60,079 nt of DNA from CAVCAD01 sp036653735 (GTDB taxonomy: Bacteria > Bacillota_I > Bacilli_A > RF39 > UBA660), in assembly GCA_036653735.1 (NCBI GenBank), contig JAVVTI010000002.1:1-60079 (forward strand). Direction: 5' to 3'. Shown piece by piece: positions 16,427-23,886 of the stretch (position 1 is the first letter of the stretch; the number at the start of each line of letters is the position of its first letter). Made by a program: the position numbers and the translations under genes. The notes under the pieces were generated by a model that saw only the letters and a program-made list of their open reading frames with translations, was not told the origin of the DNA and made no database searches.

Positions 16427-17650
16427 ATGAAAAATATGAATATAATAGATTTAAATATTTTAAATATAATAATTATTACTTTTCCTATAATACTAAATAC
16501 TATAGTTATAGCATATAAGAAGATTATTAATGATAAAGAAAAAGAATTACTTATGGATATAGCTTTAGCTGCTTCTTTATATTTCTTAATAAGGGTTAAT
16601 ATTATTTCTAATATACAAGGACAAATCATAGTATGTTTAATTCCATTATTACTTTCTTTTTTATATAAAAAGAAAGCAATAATATTTATAATAGTCTTTA
16701 TACTATACGATCTATTAAATAGTATGATAAACCCAATATTATTAATTACTTTATTCTTATCTTATTTTATATTATATTATTATTACTTAAAAACTACTAT
16801 TACTAAAAGAAAATTTTTTATGATTTTTTACTTTATAACTGGTCTTTTTCTTATAATAAATTCATTTATATTTAAGTATGCATTTAATCTTTATAATGTT
16901 ATATTAATACTTATATTATCATACATTATTATTGAAATAGTATACTTCTTAATTAATAAAAGTGAGGAAGTATTATCTACCTATTTAACTTTCAAAGAAT
17001 TAGAAAAAGAAAAAACATTAAGGCTTTCATTATATAAAATGACACATGAAATAAAAAATCCTATATCAGTTATTAAAGGATTTTTAGATATGTTTGATTT
17101 TGATAATAAAAGAAGTATTAGGTACATAGAAATTATGAAAACAGAAGTAAATAGAACACTGGGTATATTAAATGATTTTTCTCAATTAAAAAATATTAAA
17201 ATAGATAAAGAACTAATGGATACTTCATTATTAATGGAAGAACTTAAATTCTTAACTATTCCATTTTTTAAAAAAAATCATATAAAATATCAATATTGTT
17301 ATGAAGAAGAAATTGTATTTGAAGCAGATTATAATAAATTAAAGCAAGTCTTAATAAATACGATTAAGAATTCTTTAGAAGCATTAAGAAATATAAATAA
17401 TGGTAATATTCTTATTAAAAATTATATTTCAAATGATTATGTTATATTTTCTATAATAGATAATGGAATAGGAATGGATAAAGAAACTTTAGATAATATC
17501 TTTACTCCATTCTTTACTACTAAAAGTGATGGAACTGGATTAGGTCTAGTTTTATCTAAAGAAATAATTGAAGCTCATAATGGTAAAATAAATATTAAAA
17601 GTATTATAAATAAAGGAACAACTATTAATATAATTTTACCACTTAATTAA
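16427..17650 (+). CDS. Membrane sensor histidine kinase, sporulation-kinase (KinB)-like
   Basis: 407 residues. About six membrane segments fill residues 8-178 without an obvious extracellular domain. The H box is MTHEIKNPISVIKGFL with H207; the N box is in NTIKNSLEAL (about 315), followed by DNGIGMD and GTGLGLVLSK. There is no adjacent response regulator, which fits a phosphorelay kinase such as KinB. No ribosome site precedes the start at 16427 and a -10 lies seven bases upstream, so the messenger may be leaderless. Its stop overlaps by four bases the stop of the convergent Tyr-rich gene. Confidence 0.8.
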   Translation: MKNMNIIDLNILNIIIITFPIILNTIVIAYKKIINDKEKELLMDIALAASLYFLIRVNIISNIQGQIIVCLIPLLLSFLYKKKAIIFIIVFILYDLLNSMINPILLITLFLSYFILYYYYLKTTITKRKFFMIFYFITGLFLIINSFIFKYAFNLYNVILILILSYIIIEIVYFLINKSEEVLSTYLTFKELEKEKTLRLSLYKMTHEIKNPISVIKGFLDMFDFDNKRSIRYIEIMKTEVNRTLGILNDFSQLKNIKIDKELMDTSLLMEELKFLTIPFFKKNHIKYQYCYEEEIVFEADYNKLKQVLINTIKNSLEALRNINNGNILIKNYISNDYVIFSIIDNGIGMDKETLDNIFTPFFTTKSDGTGLGLVLSKEIIEAHNGKINIKSIINKGTTINIILPLN

Positions 17651-17823
17651 TAATAATTATTATATCCATAATAGTATCCATTATTTACTGGAGGTACTTG
17701 ATATACTGGATATACAGGTCTTGGTCTGTAAGGATTAAATATAGCTACAGCTGCACCACCAGTTAAAGCACCAAGGAGAAATGGAAATGCAATGAATCTA
17801 TTATCTAAGTTATTATTATACAT
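17647..17823 (-). CDS. Small Tyr/Pro/Asn-rich protein, possible spore coat peptide
   Basis: 58 residues from the ATG at 17823 (GGGG five bases upstream). It has a hydrophobic Gly/Ala segment (FPFLLGALTGGAAVAIF, about 14-30), then a PYRPRPVYPVYQVPPV region and a Tyr/Asn/Gly tail. Such short Tyr-rich tails are common in coat proteins cross-linked by dityrosine. A sigma-K-like promoter precedes it. Family unknown. Confidence 0.55.
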   Translation of the reverse strand: MYNNNLDNRFIAFPFLLGALTGGAAVAIFNPYRPRPVYPVYQVPPVNNGYYYGYNNYY

Positions 17824-17841
17824 AAAAACCCCTTTCATAAA

Positions 17842-17868
17842 TATCTTATGAAAAAAATATTTTATTGT
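17842..17868 (-). promoter_or_regulatory. Sigma-K-like promoter of the Tyr-rich gene
   Basis: Minus strand: AC, 16 bases, CATAAGATA, a full match to AC-N16-CATANNNTA, with the start of transcription about ten bases before the ribosome site GGGG. Confidence 0.5.
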
Positions 17869-18692
17869 AGTGATGTTAACCTATAAAAGTTAATAGAAGG
17901 AGAATTATTAAGTCTAAAGTTATATTTTTTAGTACCAATACCACTTGTAATAAAAATTTCTACATTATTTTTAGTATAATGAGGTGCATAATATTTAATA
18001 CCGGACTCTAGAAGTATAGGACCATAAAAAGGTATTATAACACTTCCATTAAGAGCGTTACCACCTAGAATTAAATTTGGTTTTAAATCTTTACTAAGTA
18101 TTTTATCTATATTTTTATCATCATTTACAACAATTATATTATAAGTGTTTTCTTTTAAAATAATCTTATCATCATTCATAAGACCAGTTAAGGAGATTCC
18201 CTGCAAAGTATTTCTATATATAACTTCTTCTTTATTATCAATATTAATAAATGATGATGATGACATTATATTATCATACTGCTTCTTATTTTTATCCATA
18301 ATACCCGTTATATAATATGAACCCATAGTTGGATTAATCTTTTTTAGATATTTTATTAATAATTCTTCATTCTTAGATGTAAACTTTTTAATATTATACA
18401 TTAAATTACCACTAAAAATAACTATATCAGGTTTTACCTTGTTTATACTATTTACTATCTTATTTAATTGTTGCTTGTCTATTTCATTACTTAGAAGTAA
18501 ATCACCAAAATGAATAATCTTTACACCATTAAAATTATTACTAATCATTTTATTTTTAATATTATATTCTTTAGTAATAACTCCCTTAGTACCTATAAAT
18601 CTAGCATACAAAAAAACAATTATTATAAATAAAATAATTAGTATAACTATTTTTCTAAAATAATGCTTGCATTCTTGTTTTATATCATTCAT
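17862..18692 (-). CDS. Membrane-anchored metallophosphoesterase-like pseudoenzyme
   Basis: 276 residues: a membrane segment (about 14-31), then the YkuE/YaeI calcineurin-like layout. The catalytic blocks are all altered: SDLHxG is HFGDLLL (61-67), GDxxD is GNLMYN (95-100), GNHD is GIMD (129-132), the His block is VVNDD and GHTHGGQ is GGNALNGS (209-216). All metal-binding His residues are lost, while the C-terminal YAPHYTKN...FITSGIGTKKYNFRLN strand pattern survives. It therefore cannot be a normal esterase. It overlaps the CPBP gene by four bases and belongs to the tyrS operon. Confidence 0.7.
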   Translation of the reverse strand: MNDIKQECKHYFRKIVILIILFIIIVFLYARFIGTKGVITKEYNIKNKMISNNFNGVKIIHFGDLLLSNEIDKQQLNKIVNSINKVKPDIVIFSGNLMYNIKKFTSKNEELLIKYLKKINPTMGSYYITGIMDKNKKQYDNIMSSSSFINIDNKEEVIYRNTLQGISLTGLMNDDKIILKENTYNIIVVNDDKNIDKILSKDLKPNLILGGNALNGSVIIPFYGPILLESGIKYYAPHYTKNNVEIFITSGIGTKKYNFRLNNSPSINFYRLTSLQ

Positions 18693-19363
18693 AAATATCT
18701 CGTAACACTATATATTAAGGAAAATGTTAGAAAGTTATGTATGAAATGAATTAACACACTAGTATATATATTATTAGTTTTATAGTGCATAAAAGCGAGT
18801 GATACTCCTAATGAAGCATAAGGTATTAGATAAATTATTTTTAAAAAAGGAGATAAATCAGTTACTACATGTAAGAATGCAAATATAAGTCCTGAAGATA
18901 ATACAAAAAGCCATTTATTATTAATTACTTTCTTAAAACCAGCTCTAAATATAAGTTCCTCAGATATTGGTGCAATAAATACCATACTAATAAACGATAT
19001 TATTGGTGCTGATAGAATCATGCTTCTTGCAGCTTGTTCATTTCCAGCTAAACCACCAGGGAAAATAAATAAGTTGATTATTAAATTACTACTAAATAAT
19101 ACAAGCATACCAATAGCCCAGTATTTAATACCTATACCTAAATATTTCTTTCCATTTATTTTAAAATCTTTATAATCTTTAATTAAAGTATCCTTAAAAT
19201 AAAATATAAGCATGAATAAAAATAGTAAATTAGATATCATCATAATTAGGTGATCAGATAGTTTAAAATAATTAAGTAGTTTATCAAATAAGCCTGGTAT
19301 AACAAACATACTTCCTACCAAGCAAAATAAATAAATGAAATTATTAAAACACTTCTTAATCAT
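18689..19363 (-). CDS. CPBP-family intramembrane metalloprotease
   Basis: 224 residues with about seven membrane segments. The Abi/CPBP motifs are SEELIFRAGF (EExxxR), AFLHVVTD and LIHFIHN, all with the catalytic Glu and His. In other bacteria these cleave or process exported or prenylated proteins, or give self-immunity to bacteriocins. Its start overlaps the tyrS stop by four bases, and its stop overlaps the pseudo-metallophosphoesterase start. Confidence 0.85.
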   Translation of the reverse strand: MIKKCFNNFIYLFCLVGSMFVIPGLFDKLLNYFKLSDHLIMMISNLLFLFMLIFYFKDTLIKDYKDFKINGKKYLGIGIKYWAIGMLVLFSSNLIINLFIFPGGLAGNEQAARSMILSAPIISFISMVFIAPISEELIFRAGFKKVINNKWLFVLSSGLIFAFLHVVTDLSPFLKIIYLIPYASLGVSLAFMHYKTNNIYTSVLIHFIHNFLTFSLIYSVTRYL

Positions 19364-20568
19364 TTTGTTTCTCCATTAAATATAACTTTAATGTAACTTC
19401 TTTTACCTTTTTTAACCACTATGTAATCAAGATCATACTCTTTATAATTAACCTCATATGTAATATCAGTAATCTTATTATCATTAATAGTTATACCACC
19501 TTGCATTATTAAACGCCTTGCATCACTTTTAGAGCTACTTATATTTATTAATATTAGAAAATCTATTATATTTATAACTTCCTTTTTAATACTAATTGTT
19601 GGCATCTCACTATTATCATATTTATTATTAAATACATCCTCACTTGTTTTTCTAGCATTATCTGCTTTTTCTTCACCATGAACAAATTTAACTACTTCAT
19701 AAGCAAGAGTTTTTTGAGCATATCTTTTCTCAGGTTCTTTTTTAGTACTAACTTCTAAAGCATCAATTTTCTCTTTATCTAGAAAAGTAAATATTTTTAA
19801 ATATGAAATAACCATTTCATCATCAGTATTTACTAAATACTGATATATTTGATATGGAGTAGTTTTATTTTCATCTAACCAAAGAGCATTACCCTCACTT
19901 TTACCAAATTTATTACCATATTTATCTAGTACTAAAGGCATAGTGAAACCATAAACTTCTTTACCTGTTTTCTTCTTTATTAACTCTATACCAGAAGTAA
20001 TATTTCCCCATTGATCTGAGCCTGCAACCTGTAGGGTACAATTATATGTCTTATTTAAATATAAATAATCTAATGACTGTAATATCATATAAGATAATTC
20101 ACAAAAAGTAATACCATTATCTAATCTTTTCTTAACAATATCTTTATTAATCATATAGCTTACATTAAAAAACTTACCATAATCTCTTAAAAAATCTATT
20201 ACGTTTATATCCTTTATCCAGTCATAATTATTAACTATTTTAAAACCAAATAACTTTTCTACTTGTTTACTAAGAGACTTAACATTATCAAATAATTCAT
20301 CCTCTACTATAGTATCTCTCTCACTAGTAGGTCTAGGATCTCCTATTAATCCAGTTCCTCCTCCTATTAATAGAATAGGGTTATGTCCTGCATCTTTAAG
20401 TCTTTTAGATATCATAAAAGATGATAAATGTCCTAAATGTAAAGATTCTGCAGTAGGATCTGTTCCAATATAAAATGTTAAACTTTCATTATTAAGTTTA
20501 TCTTTTAAATTAGTGCCTGCACTATCTTTTATAAGACCTCTATATATTAAATCTTCATATATTTTCAT
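19360..20568 (-). CDS. tyrS: Tyrosyl-tRNA synthetase
   Basis: 402 residues from the ATG at 20568 (AAAGGA upstream); an in-frame TTG at 20583 has no support. Motifs: YIGTDPTAESLHLGHL (HLGH), GGGTGLIGDP, QVAGSDQWGN and KFGKSEGN (KMSKS form), plus an S4 domain at the C-terminus. It charges tRNA-Tyr in the cytoplasm. No T-box is visible, but an intrinsic terminator abuts its Shine-Dalgarno (20582-20609), so expression depends on read-through. Confidence 0.95.
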   Translation of the reverse strand: MKIYEDLIYRGLIKDSAGTNLKDKLNNESLTFYIGTDPTAESLHLGHLSSFMISKRLKDAGHNPILLIGGGTGLIGDPRPTSERDTIVEDELFDNVKSLSKQVEKLFGFKIVNNYDWIKDINVIDFLRDYGKFFNVSYMINKDIVKKRLDNGITFCELSYMILQSLDYLYLNKTYNCTLQVAGSDQWGNITSGIELIKKKTGKEVYGFTMPLVLDKYGNKFGKSEGNALWLDENKTTPYQIYQYLVNTDDEMVISYLKIFTFLDKEKIDALEVSTKKEPEKRYAQKTLAYEVVKFVHGEEKADNARKTSEDVFNNKYDNSEMPTISIKKEVINIIDFLILINISSSKSDARRLIMQGGITINDNKITDITYEVNYKEYDLDYIVVKKGKRSYIKVIFNGETK

Positions 20569-20581
20569 GTTTAATCCTTTC

Positions 20582-20609
20582 AAAAAAAGTCACTATTATT
20601 AGTAGTGAC
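20582..20609 (-). terminator. Terminator abutting the tyrS ribosome site
   Basis: On the minus strand GTCACTA and TAGTGAC flank CTAATAA and run into TTTTTTT, directly followed by GAAAGGA, the tyrS Shine-Dalgarno. It ends the ytxH unit and may act as an attenuator of tyrS. Confidence 0.85.
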
Positions 20610-20615
20610 AATTAA

Positions 20616-21041
20616 CTATTTAGAAGTCTTTTTATCTTTAGGTTCTTCTAATTTTTTAATTACTTCTTTAGCAACTTTTACTGTTTGTTGTCTAATTTCA
20701 TCTACTGTTTTTCTAATAACTGGTGTTCCTTTTTCTAGAGCATAATCATAGAGTTCATTTGCTTTTTTCTTTAATACTTCAGCCTGTTCTTTAGCTATAG
20801 ATAAAACTTTTTCTTTATCCATTTCACTTAGACCTTCTTTAATATCTTCTATTGCTCTACTTATCTTTTCTTGAACTTCAGAAGCATCCACATCTTTAAG
20901 TTTTATTACTAACTCATCCATTTTTAGTTTTAATTTCTTTCTAGTTTTACTTCCTTCTTCAGGTGCTAATAATACCCCTAATCCAGCTCCTAGTGCTAAA
21001 GCACCCAACATTTTAAATACTCCACATTTTTTCTTTTCCAT
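20616..21041 (-). CDS. YtxH domain-containing protein
   Basis: 141 residues: a short hydrophobic segment (MLGALALGAGLGVLLAPEEGSKTRKKL), the YtxH signature, then a long charged helical tail with coiled-coil character and many Lys/Glu. Bacillus YtxH is a general-stress/sporulation-related protein. Its start overlaps the stop of the DUF948-like gene, and a terminator follows its stop. Confidence 0.85.
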   Translation of the reverse strand: MEKKKCGVFKMLGALALGAGLGVLLAPEEGSKTRKKLKLKMDELVIKLKDVDASEVQEKISRAIEDIKEGLSEMDKEKVLSIAKEQAEVLKKKANELYDYALEKGTPVIRKTVDEIRQQTVKVAKEVIKKLEEPKDKKTSK

Positions 21042-21322
21042 TACTTATCAATCTCCTTTTCTTTATTTTTAAATATTTTCTTTATTCCATTACTAACAAA
21101 ATCAAAAATAGTATCTCCTAGCTTATTAACCTTATTAGTAACAAAATCAATTGTATCAAAGACTCCTTTAAGTGAATCAACTTTCTGTTGAATACTATCA
21201 ATCATCTTTTCAAGCTTTACCATATTATTTATAAGTTTAATACCTACTATAATACAAATAACTAGTAATATAGCAAGTAGTAAATAAATTAATATTGGTA
21301 ACACATCTCCTAGTACTTCCAT
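21041..21322 (-). CDS. DUF948-like (YtxG) membrane protein
   Basis: 93 residues: an N-terminal membrane segment (about 8-32), then a helical region KLINNMVKLEKMIDSIQQKVDSL. This is the DUF948/YtxG pattern, and it precedes ytxH as in Bacillus. Function unknown. One base overlaps the next gene. Confidence 0.75.
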   Translation of the reverse strand: MEVLGDVLPILIYLLLAILLVICIIVGIKLINNMVKLEKMIDSIQQKVDSLKGVFDTIDFVTNKVNKLGDTIFDFVSNGIKKIFKNKEKEIDK

Positions 21323-21325
21323 ATT

Positions 21326-22066
21326 TTATTCCTCCTTATCATACATAGAATCTATTAGATTAAATAAATCATGTTCAAGTGTATTATCACTAATAGTTTC
21401 ATCAAAATTATTTTCTTTATAGCTTTCTTCAGCTTGTCCAATAGATATATTAGAATATGTAGACTTTCTATCAAGTATATCATTAACACTATTTTTTTCT
21501 TTAGCATTATTCAAATTACTTATTTCATTATTAACATCATTTACACTTTGTGATAAGTTATCATTCATCTTAGTTAAGGTATTTTCTAGTTCTTCTTCTA
21601 AAGAACCATAAGCTTTTCTTCTAACAATATCATAAGAGCTAGTATGCTCAATATTTACAGTTATATTTTCTTTTTTTTCAACTACTTCATCCTTTTTATA
21701 GTTTTTATCAAGAATTCCATATACTGGGGATATAACAGGACTCAACTTAAATTCCTTTTTAACAGTTACTTCTGGTGCTTTATAAGTATTAATTTCTTTC
21801 TTTTCCTCTACTACGCTTCTAGTTCTAGTCTTAACAGGCTCTTCATCTTCAAAGATAGGAAAATTAAATGTAGATTTACTTTGAAAAAGTTCTCTTTCAG
21901 AGTATTCTTCCCTTTTTGGTACTTCATCTTTTACTTTATGCTCTTCCTTTTTAAATGCAGGAATTTCTTCTACTTTTATTGTTTCAGTTTTAACATTACT
22001 CTTAGAACTATCCTCTACTTCTTCAACATCATAAAAAATGTTTTTTAATTTATTAAATAGACCCAT
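21326..22066 (-). CDS. Hypothetical acidic cytoplasmic protein (SepF-like N-terminus)
   Basis: 246 residues from the ATG at 22066 (AAGGAG at the right distance; an in-frame extension to 22165 has no ribosome site). It begins MGLFNKLKNIFYD, as SepF-type division proteins do, but no SepF core is visible. The middle is disordered, rich in Glu, Lys and Ser; the C-terminus is helical and ends with LFNLIDSMYDKEE. It may be a division or envelope-associated adaptor. It directly follows the lipoprotein gene. Confidence 0.6.
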   Translation of the reverse strand: MGLFNKLKNIFYDVEEVEDSSKSNVKTETIKVEEIPAFKKEEHKVKDEVPKREEYSERELFQSKSTFNFPIFEDEEPVKTRTRSVVEEKKEINTYKAPEVTVKKEFKLSPVISPVYGILDKNYKKDEVVEKKENITVNIEHTSSYDIVRRKAYGSLEEELENTLTKMNDNLSQSVNDVNNEISNLNNAKEKNSVNDILDRKSTYSNISIGQAEESYKENNFDETISDNTLEHDLFNLIDSMYDKEE

Positions 22067-22070
22067 GGTT

Positions 22071-22703
22071 TCACTCCTTCGTTTTTCCTTCATAATTATC
22101 ATACTTATCATAAACTTGTAGAAAGTCTTTATTACTTTCTTCTTCTTTTGGTTTATTAAATTCATACTTAGTAATTTTAGTCTCTACTAAGTCATCTTTA
22201 ATAATATTTTCAATAGATAAGTAATTATATTGAATAGATGAAAGTACATTAGAACAACTAACTAGACAACTTTTAATATCTTTCTCTTTTACTTTCACTT
22301 CTATTATAGCATAATTATACATCATTTCTACAAAAAAGTAACCATTATTTTGTAAAATATTTAAATAACCATCTTTATTATTAATATTAAATGTTTTATA
22401 GTATAAAGATTCTTTTATATTCTTGCATTCAATCTTAGTTTTATTATAATAACTTACTGCATCAACATACAAATAATATTTATCTTGATTATTAATAAGT
22501 ATATTATTAAAATCATCTATTTCTTTAATAGAAAAACCTCTAGGTAAATAATAACGATATCCTTTATTATTGGTATTATGAATTAATGTACTATTATTTA
22601 AAGAAGAACTTATAATACTATCATAATCCATATTATCTAAATTTTTTATAGTACAACCACTGCATATAATAGTAAGTATAACTAAAATAATTTTCTTTAA
22701 CAT
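22071..22703 (-). CDS. Lipoprotein of unknown function
   Basis: 210 residues with a lipobox ICSGC (Cys at residue 17), so it would be acylated by Lgt (which is encoded in this window) and cut by signal peptidase II. The body has a NTNNKGYRYYLPRGFSI segment and an acidic C-terminal region. No family is recognised. It is in a run with trmB upstream. Confidence 0.75.
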   Translation of the reverse strand: MLKKIILVILTIICSGCTIKNLDNMDYDSIISSSLNNSTLIHNTNNKGYRYYLPRGFSIKEIDDFNNILINNQDKYYLYVDAVSYYNKTKIECKNIKESLYYKTFNINNKDGYLNILQNNGYFFVEMMYNYAIIEVKVKEKDIKSCLVSCSNVLSSIQYNYLSIENIIKDDLVETKITKYEFNKPKEEESNKDFLQVYDKYDNYEGKTKE

Positions 22704-22709
22704 TTTATA

Positions 22710-23336
22710 TTACTCCTTTGCTTCCTTTATTACTTTTATATAATTAATTTTATTTCCTTTATCAAAAAATTTCTTCTCATACTCTGTTTTATATATAGAA
22801 TCCTCATCATAAGAAATAGACTCTATACTATAACCATAATCTATAAAAGATTCTTTACTAAACTCAAATAAATTAATATTATCAGTTTTCATTTCAAGTA
22901 TACATTTCTTTTTAAATATAGAATCATACTTAATAAGAAAATCTTTACTAGTAAGTCTTCTTTTAATATGTTTCTTCTTAGGCCAAGGGTCACTAAAGTT
23001 TAAATAAATCTTATCTACTTCTTTATAAAATACATCATTAATATAAAATGCATCTAATACTATTAATTTGATATTATCTAAATTAAGTGTATCAAGCTTA
23101 GTACAAGCTTTTAATAGTACAGAAGGATACTTCTCAATTCCTATATAATTTATATTCTTATTATTAAGTGCTTTTGATATTAAAAAATTTCCCTTGCCAG
23201 TACCTATTTCTATTTCTATAGGATTATCATTATTAAATATTGTATTCCATATACCCTTGTATGAACAATAATTCATAAGAACATATGGACTATTATATAT
23301 ATCAGTTTCACTATTTTTAATATGCCTAAGTCTCAT
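22710..23336 (-). CDS. trmB: tRNA (guanine-N7-)-methyltransferase (TrmB)
   Basis: 208 residues, family length. Motifs: IEIGTGKGNFL (SAM loop), GIEKYPSVLLKA, and the signature YLNFSDPWPKKKHIKRRL, which binds tRNA and the target G46. It methylates N7 of G46 in the variable loop. The ytxG/ytxH-like genes nearby recall the Bacillus ytmQ-ytxG-ytxH neighbourhood. Confidence 0.95.
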   Translation of the reverse strand: MRLRHIKNSETDIYNSPYVLMNYCSYKGIWNTIFNNDNPIEIEIGTGKGNFLISKALNNKNINYIGIEKYPSVLLKACTKLDTLNLDNIKLIVLDAFYINDVFYKEVDKIYLNFSDPWPKKKHIKRRLTSKDFLIKYDSIFKKKCILEMKTDNINLFEFSKESFIDYGYSIESISYDEDSIYKTEYEKKFFDKGNKINYIKVIKEAKE

Positions 23337-23363
23337 AAATTCACCCGTCCTTATATATTATAC

Positions 23364-23390
23364 ACTAAAATCACAATTTTTCATATATTA
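23364..23390 (+). promoter_or_regulatory. Sigma-K-like promoter of the coat-like gene
   Basis: AC (23364-23365), 16 bases, CATATATTA (23382-23390). It is followed by TATTAGGTGA, giving a leader of about ten bases. The 19-base core matches the one before spoVIF exactly. Confidence 0.45.
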
Positions 23391-23404
23391 TATTAGGTGA
23401 GAAA

Positions 23405-23764
23405 ATGAAAAGCAGAGATATGATGTATCAAAACTATCAAGCAGGAGCCTTTAATGCACCTCCTGGAGGATATCCTAATGCTCAAATGGGTCAACCTATG
23501 CAAATGCAACCTTATCCACAACAAGGACAAATGCCAATGCAAATGCAGGCGATGCCAAGTGGATATAATATAAATAGTCAATACCAAGCATATGGACCAA
23601 ATATGGTTCCAGAGCAAATGAATAATAATATGGAAAATGATATTGAACTTAAAATTAATCAAATAGAAAGAAAAATAATGAATATTGAATCAAGACTTAA
23701 AGCACTTGAAACTAGTAATATGAATATTGGAATAGAACAAAGTGATACAACTTATATGATATAA
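23405..23764 (+). CDS. Met/Gln/Pro-rich coat-like protein with C-terminal coiled coil
   Basis: 119 residues. The first 70 are rich in Pro, Gln, Met, Gly and Tyr (GAFNAPPGGYPNAQMGQPM, then repeats such as MQMQ and PQQGQMP); the C-terminal 45 (KINQIERKIMNIESRLKALET) form a heptad coiled coil. This low-complexity-plus-coil design is typical of spore-surface proteins, but no family is recognised. AGGTGA is four bases before the ATG. It stands alone between trmB and tuf, in divergent orientation to trmB, with a sigma-K-like promoter. Confidence 0.65.
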   Translation: MKSRDMMYQNYQAGAFNAPPGGYPNAQMGQPMQMQPYPQQGQMPMQMQAMPSGYNINSQYQAYGPNMVPEQMNNNMENDIELKINQIERKIMNIESRLKALETSNMNIGIEQSDTTYMI

Positions 23765-23793
23765 AAACAAGCAATAATGAATTGCTTGTTTTT
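23763..23793 (+). terminator. Terminator after the coat-like gene
   Basis: Perfect arms 23763-23775 and 23781-23793 (AAAAACAAGCAAT/ATTGCTTGTTTTT) with a T run. Confidence 0.85.
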
Positions 23794-23844
23794 ATAACTA
23801 ATTATTTAAATTATTATATTTTTTATATTTTATATTATAATATA

Positions 23845-23873
23845 AAAAAGCAAACAATAAATTGTTTGCTTTT
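23845..23873 (-). terminator. Terminator after tuf
   Basis: A near-perfect hairpin (AAAAGCAAACAAT and ATTGTTTGCTTTT) in minus orientation behind the tuf stop codon, with T-rich tails on both strands. Confidence 0.8.
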
Positions 23874-23886
23874 ATAGTACATTTTA

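Noticed and set aside
22066..22165. Longer N-terminus of the SepF-like gene and other upstream in-frame starts (fusA, rpsL, rplJ, gpmI)
   Set aside because: The added residues are basic and unconserved, overlap neighbours, and lack ribosome sites; the chosen starts have clear sites and fit the families.
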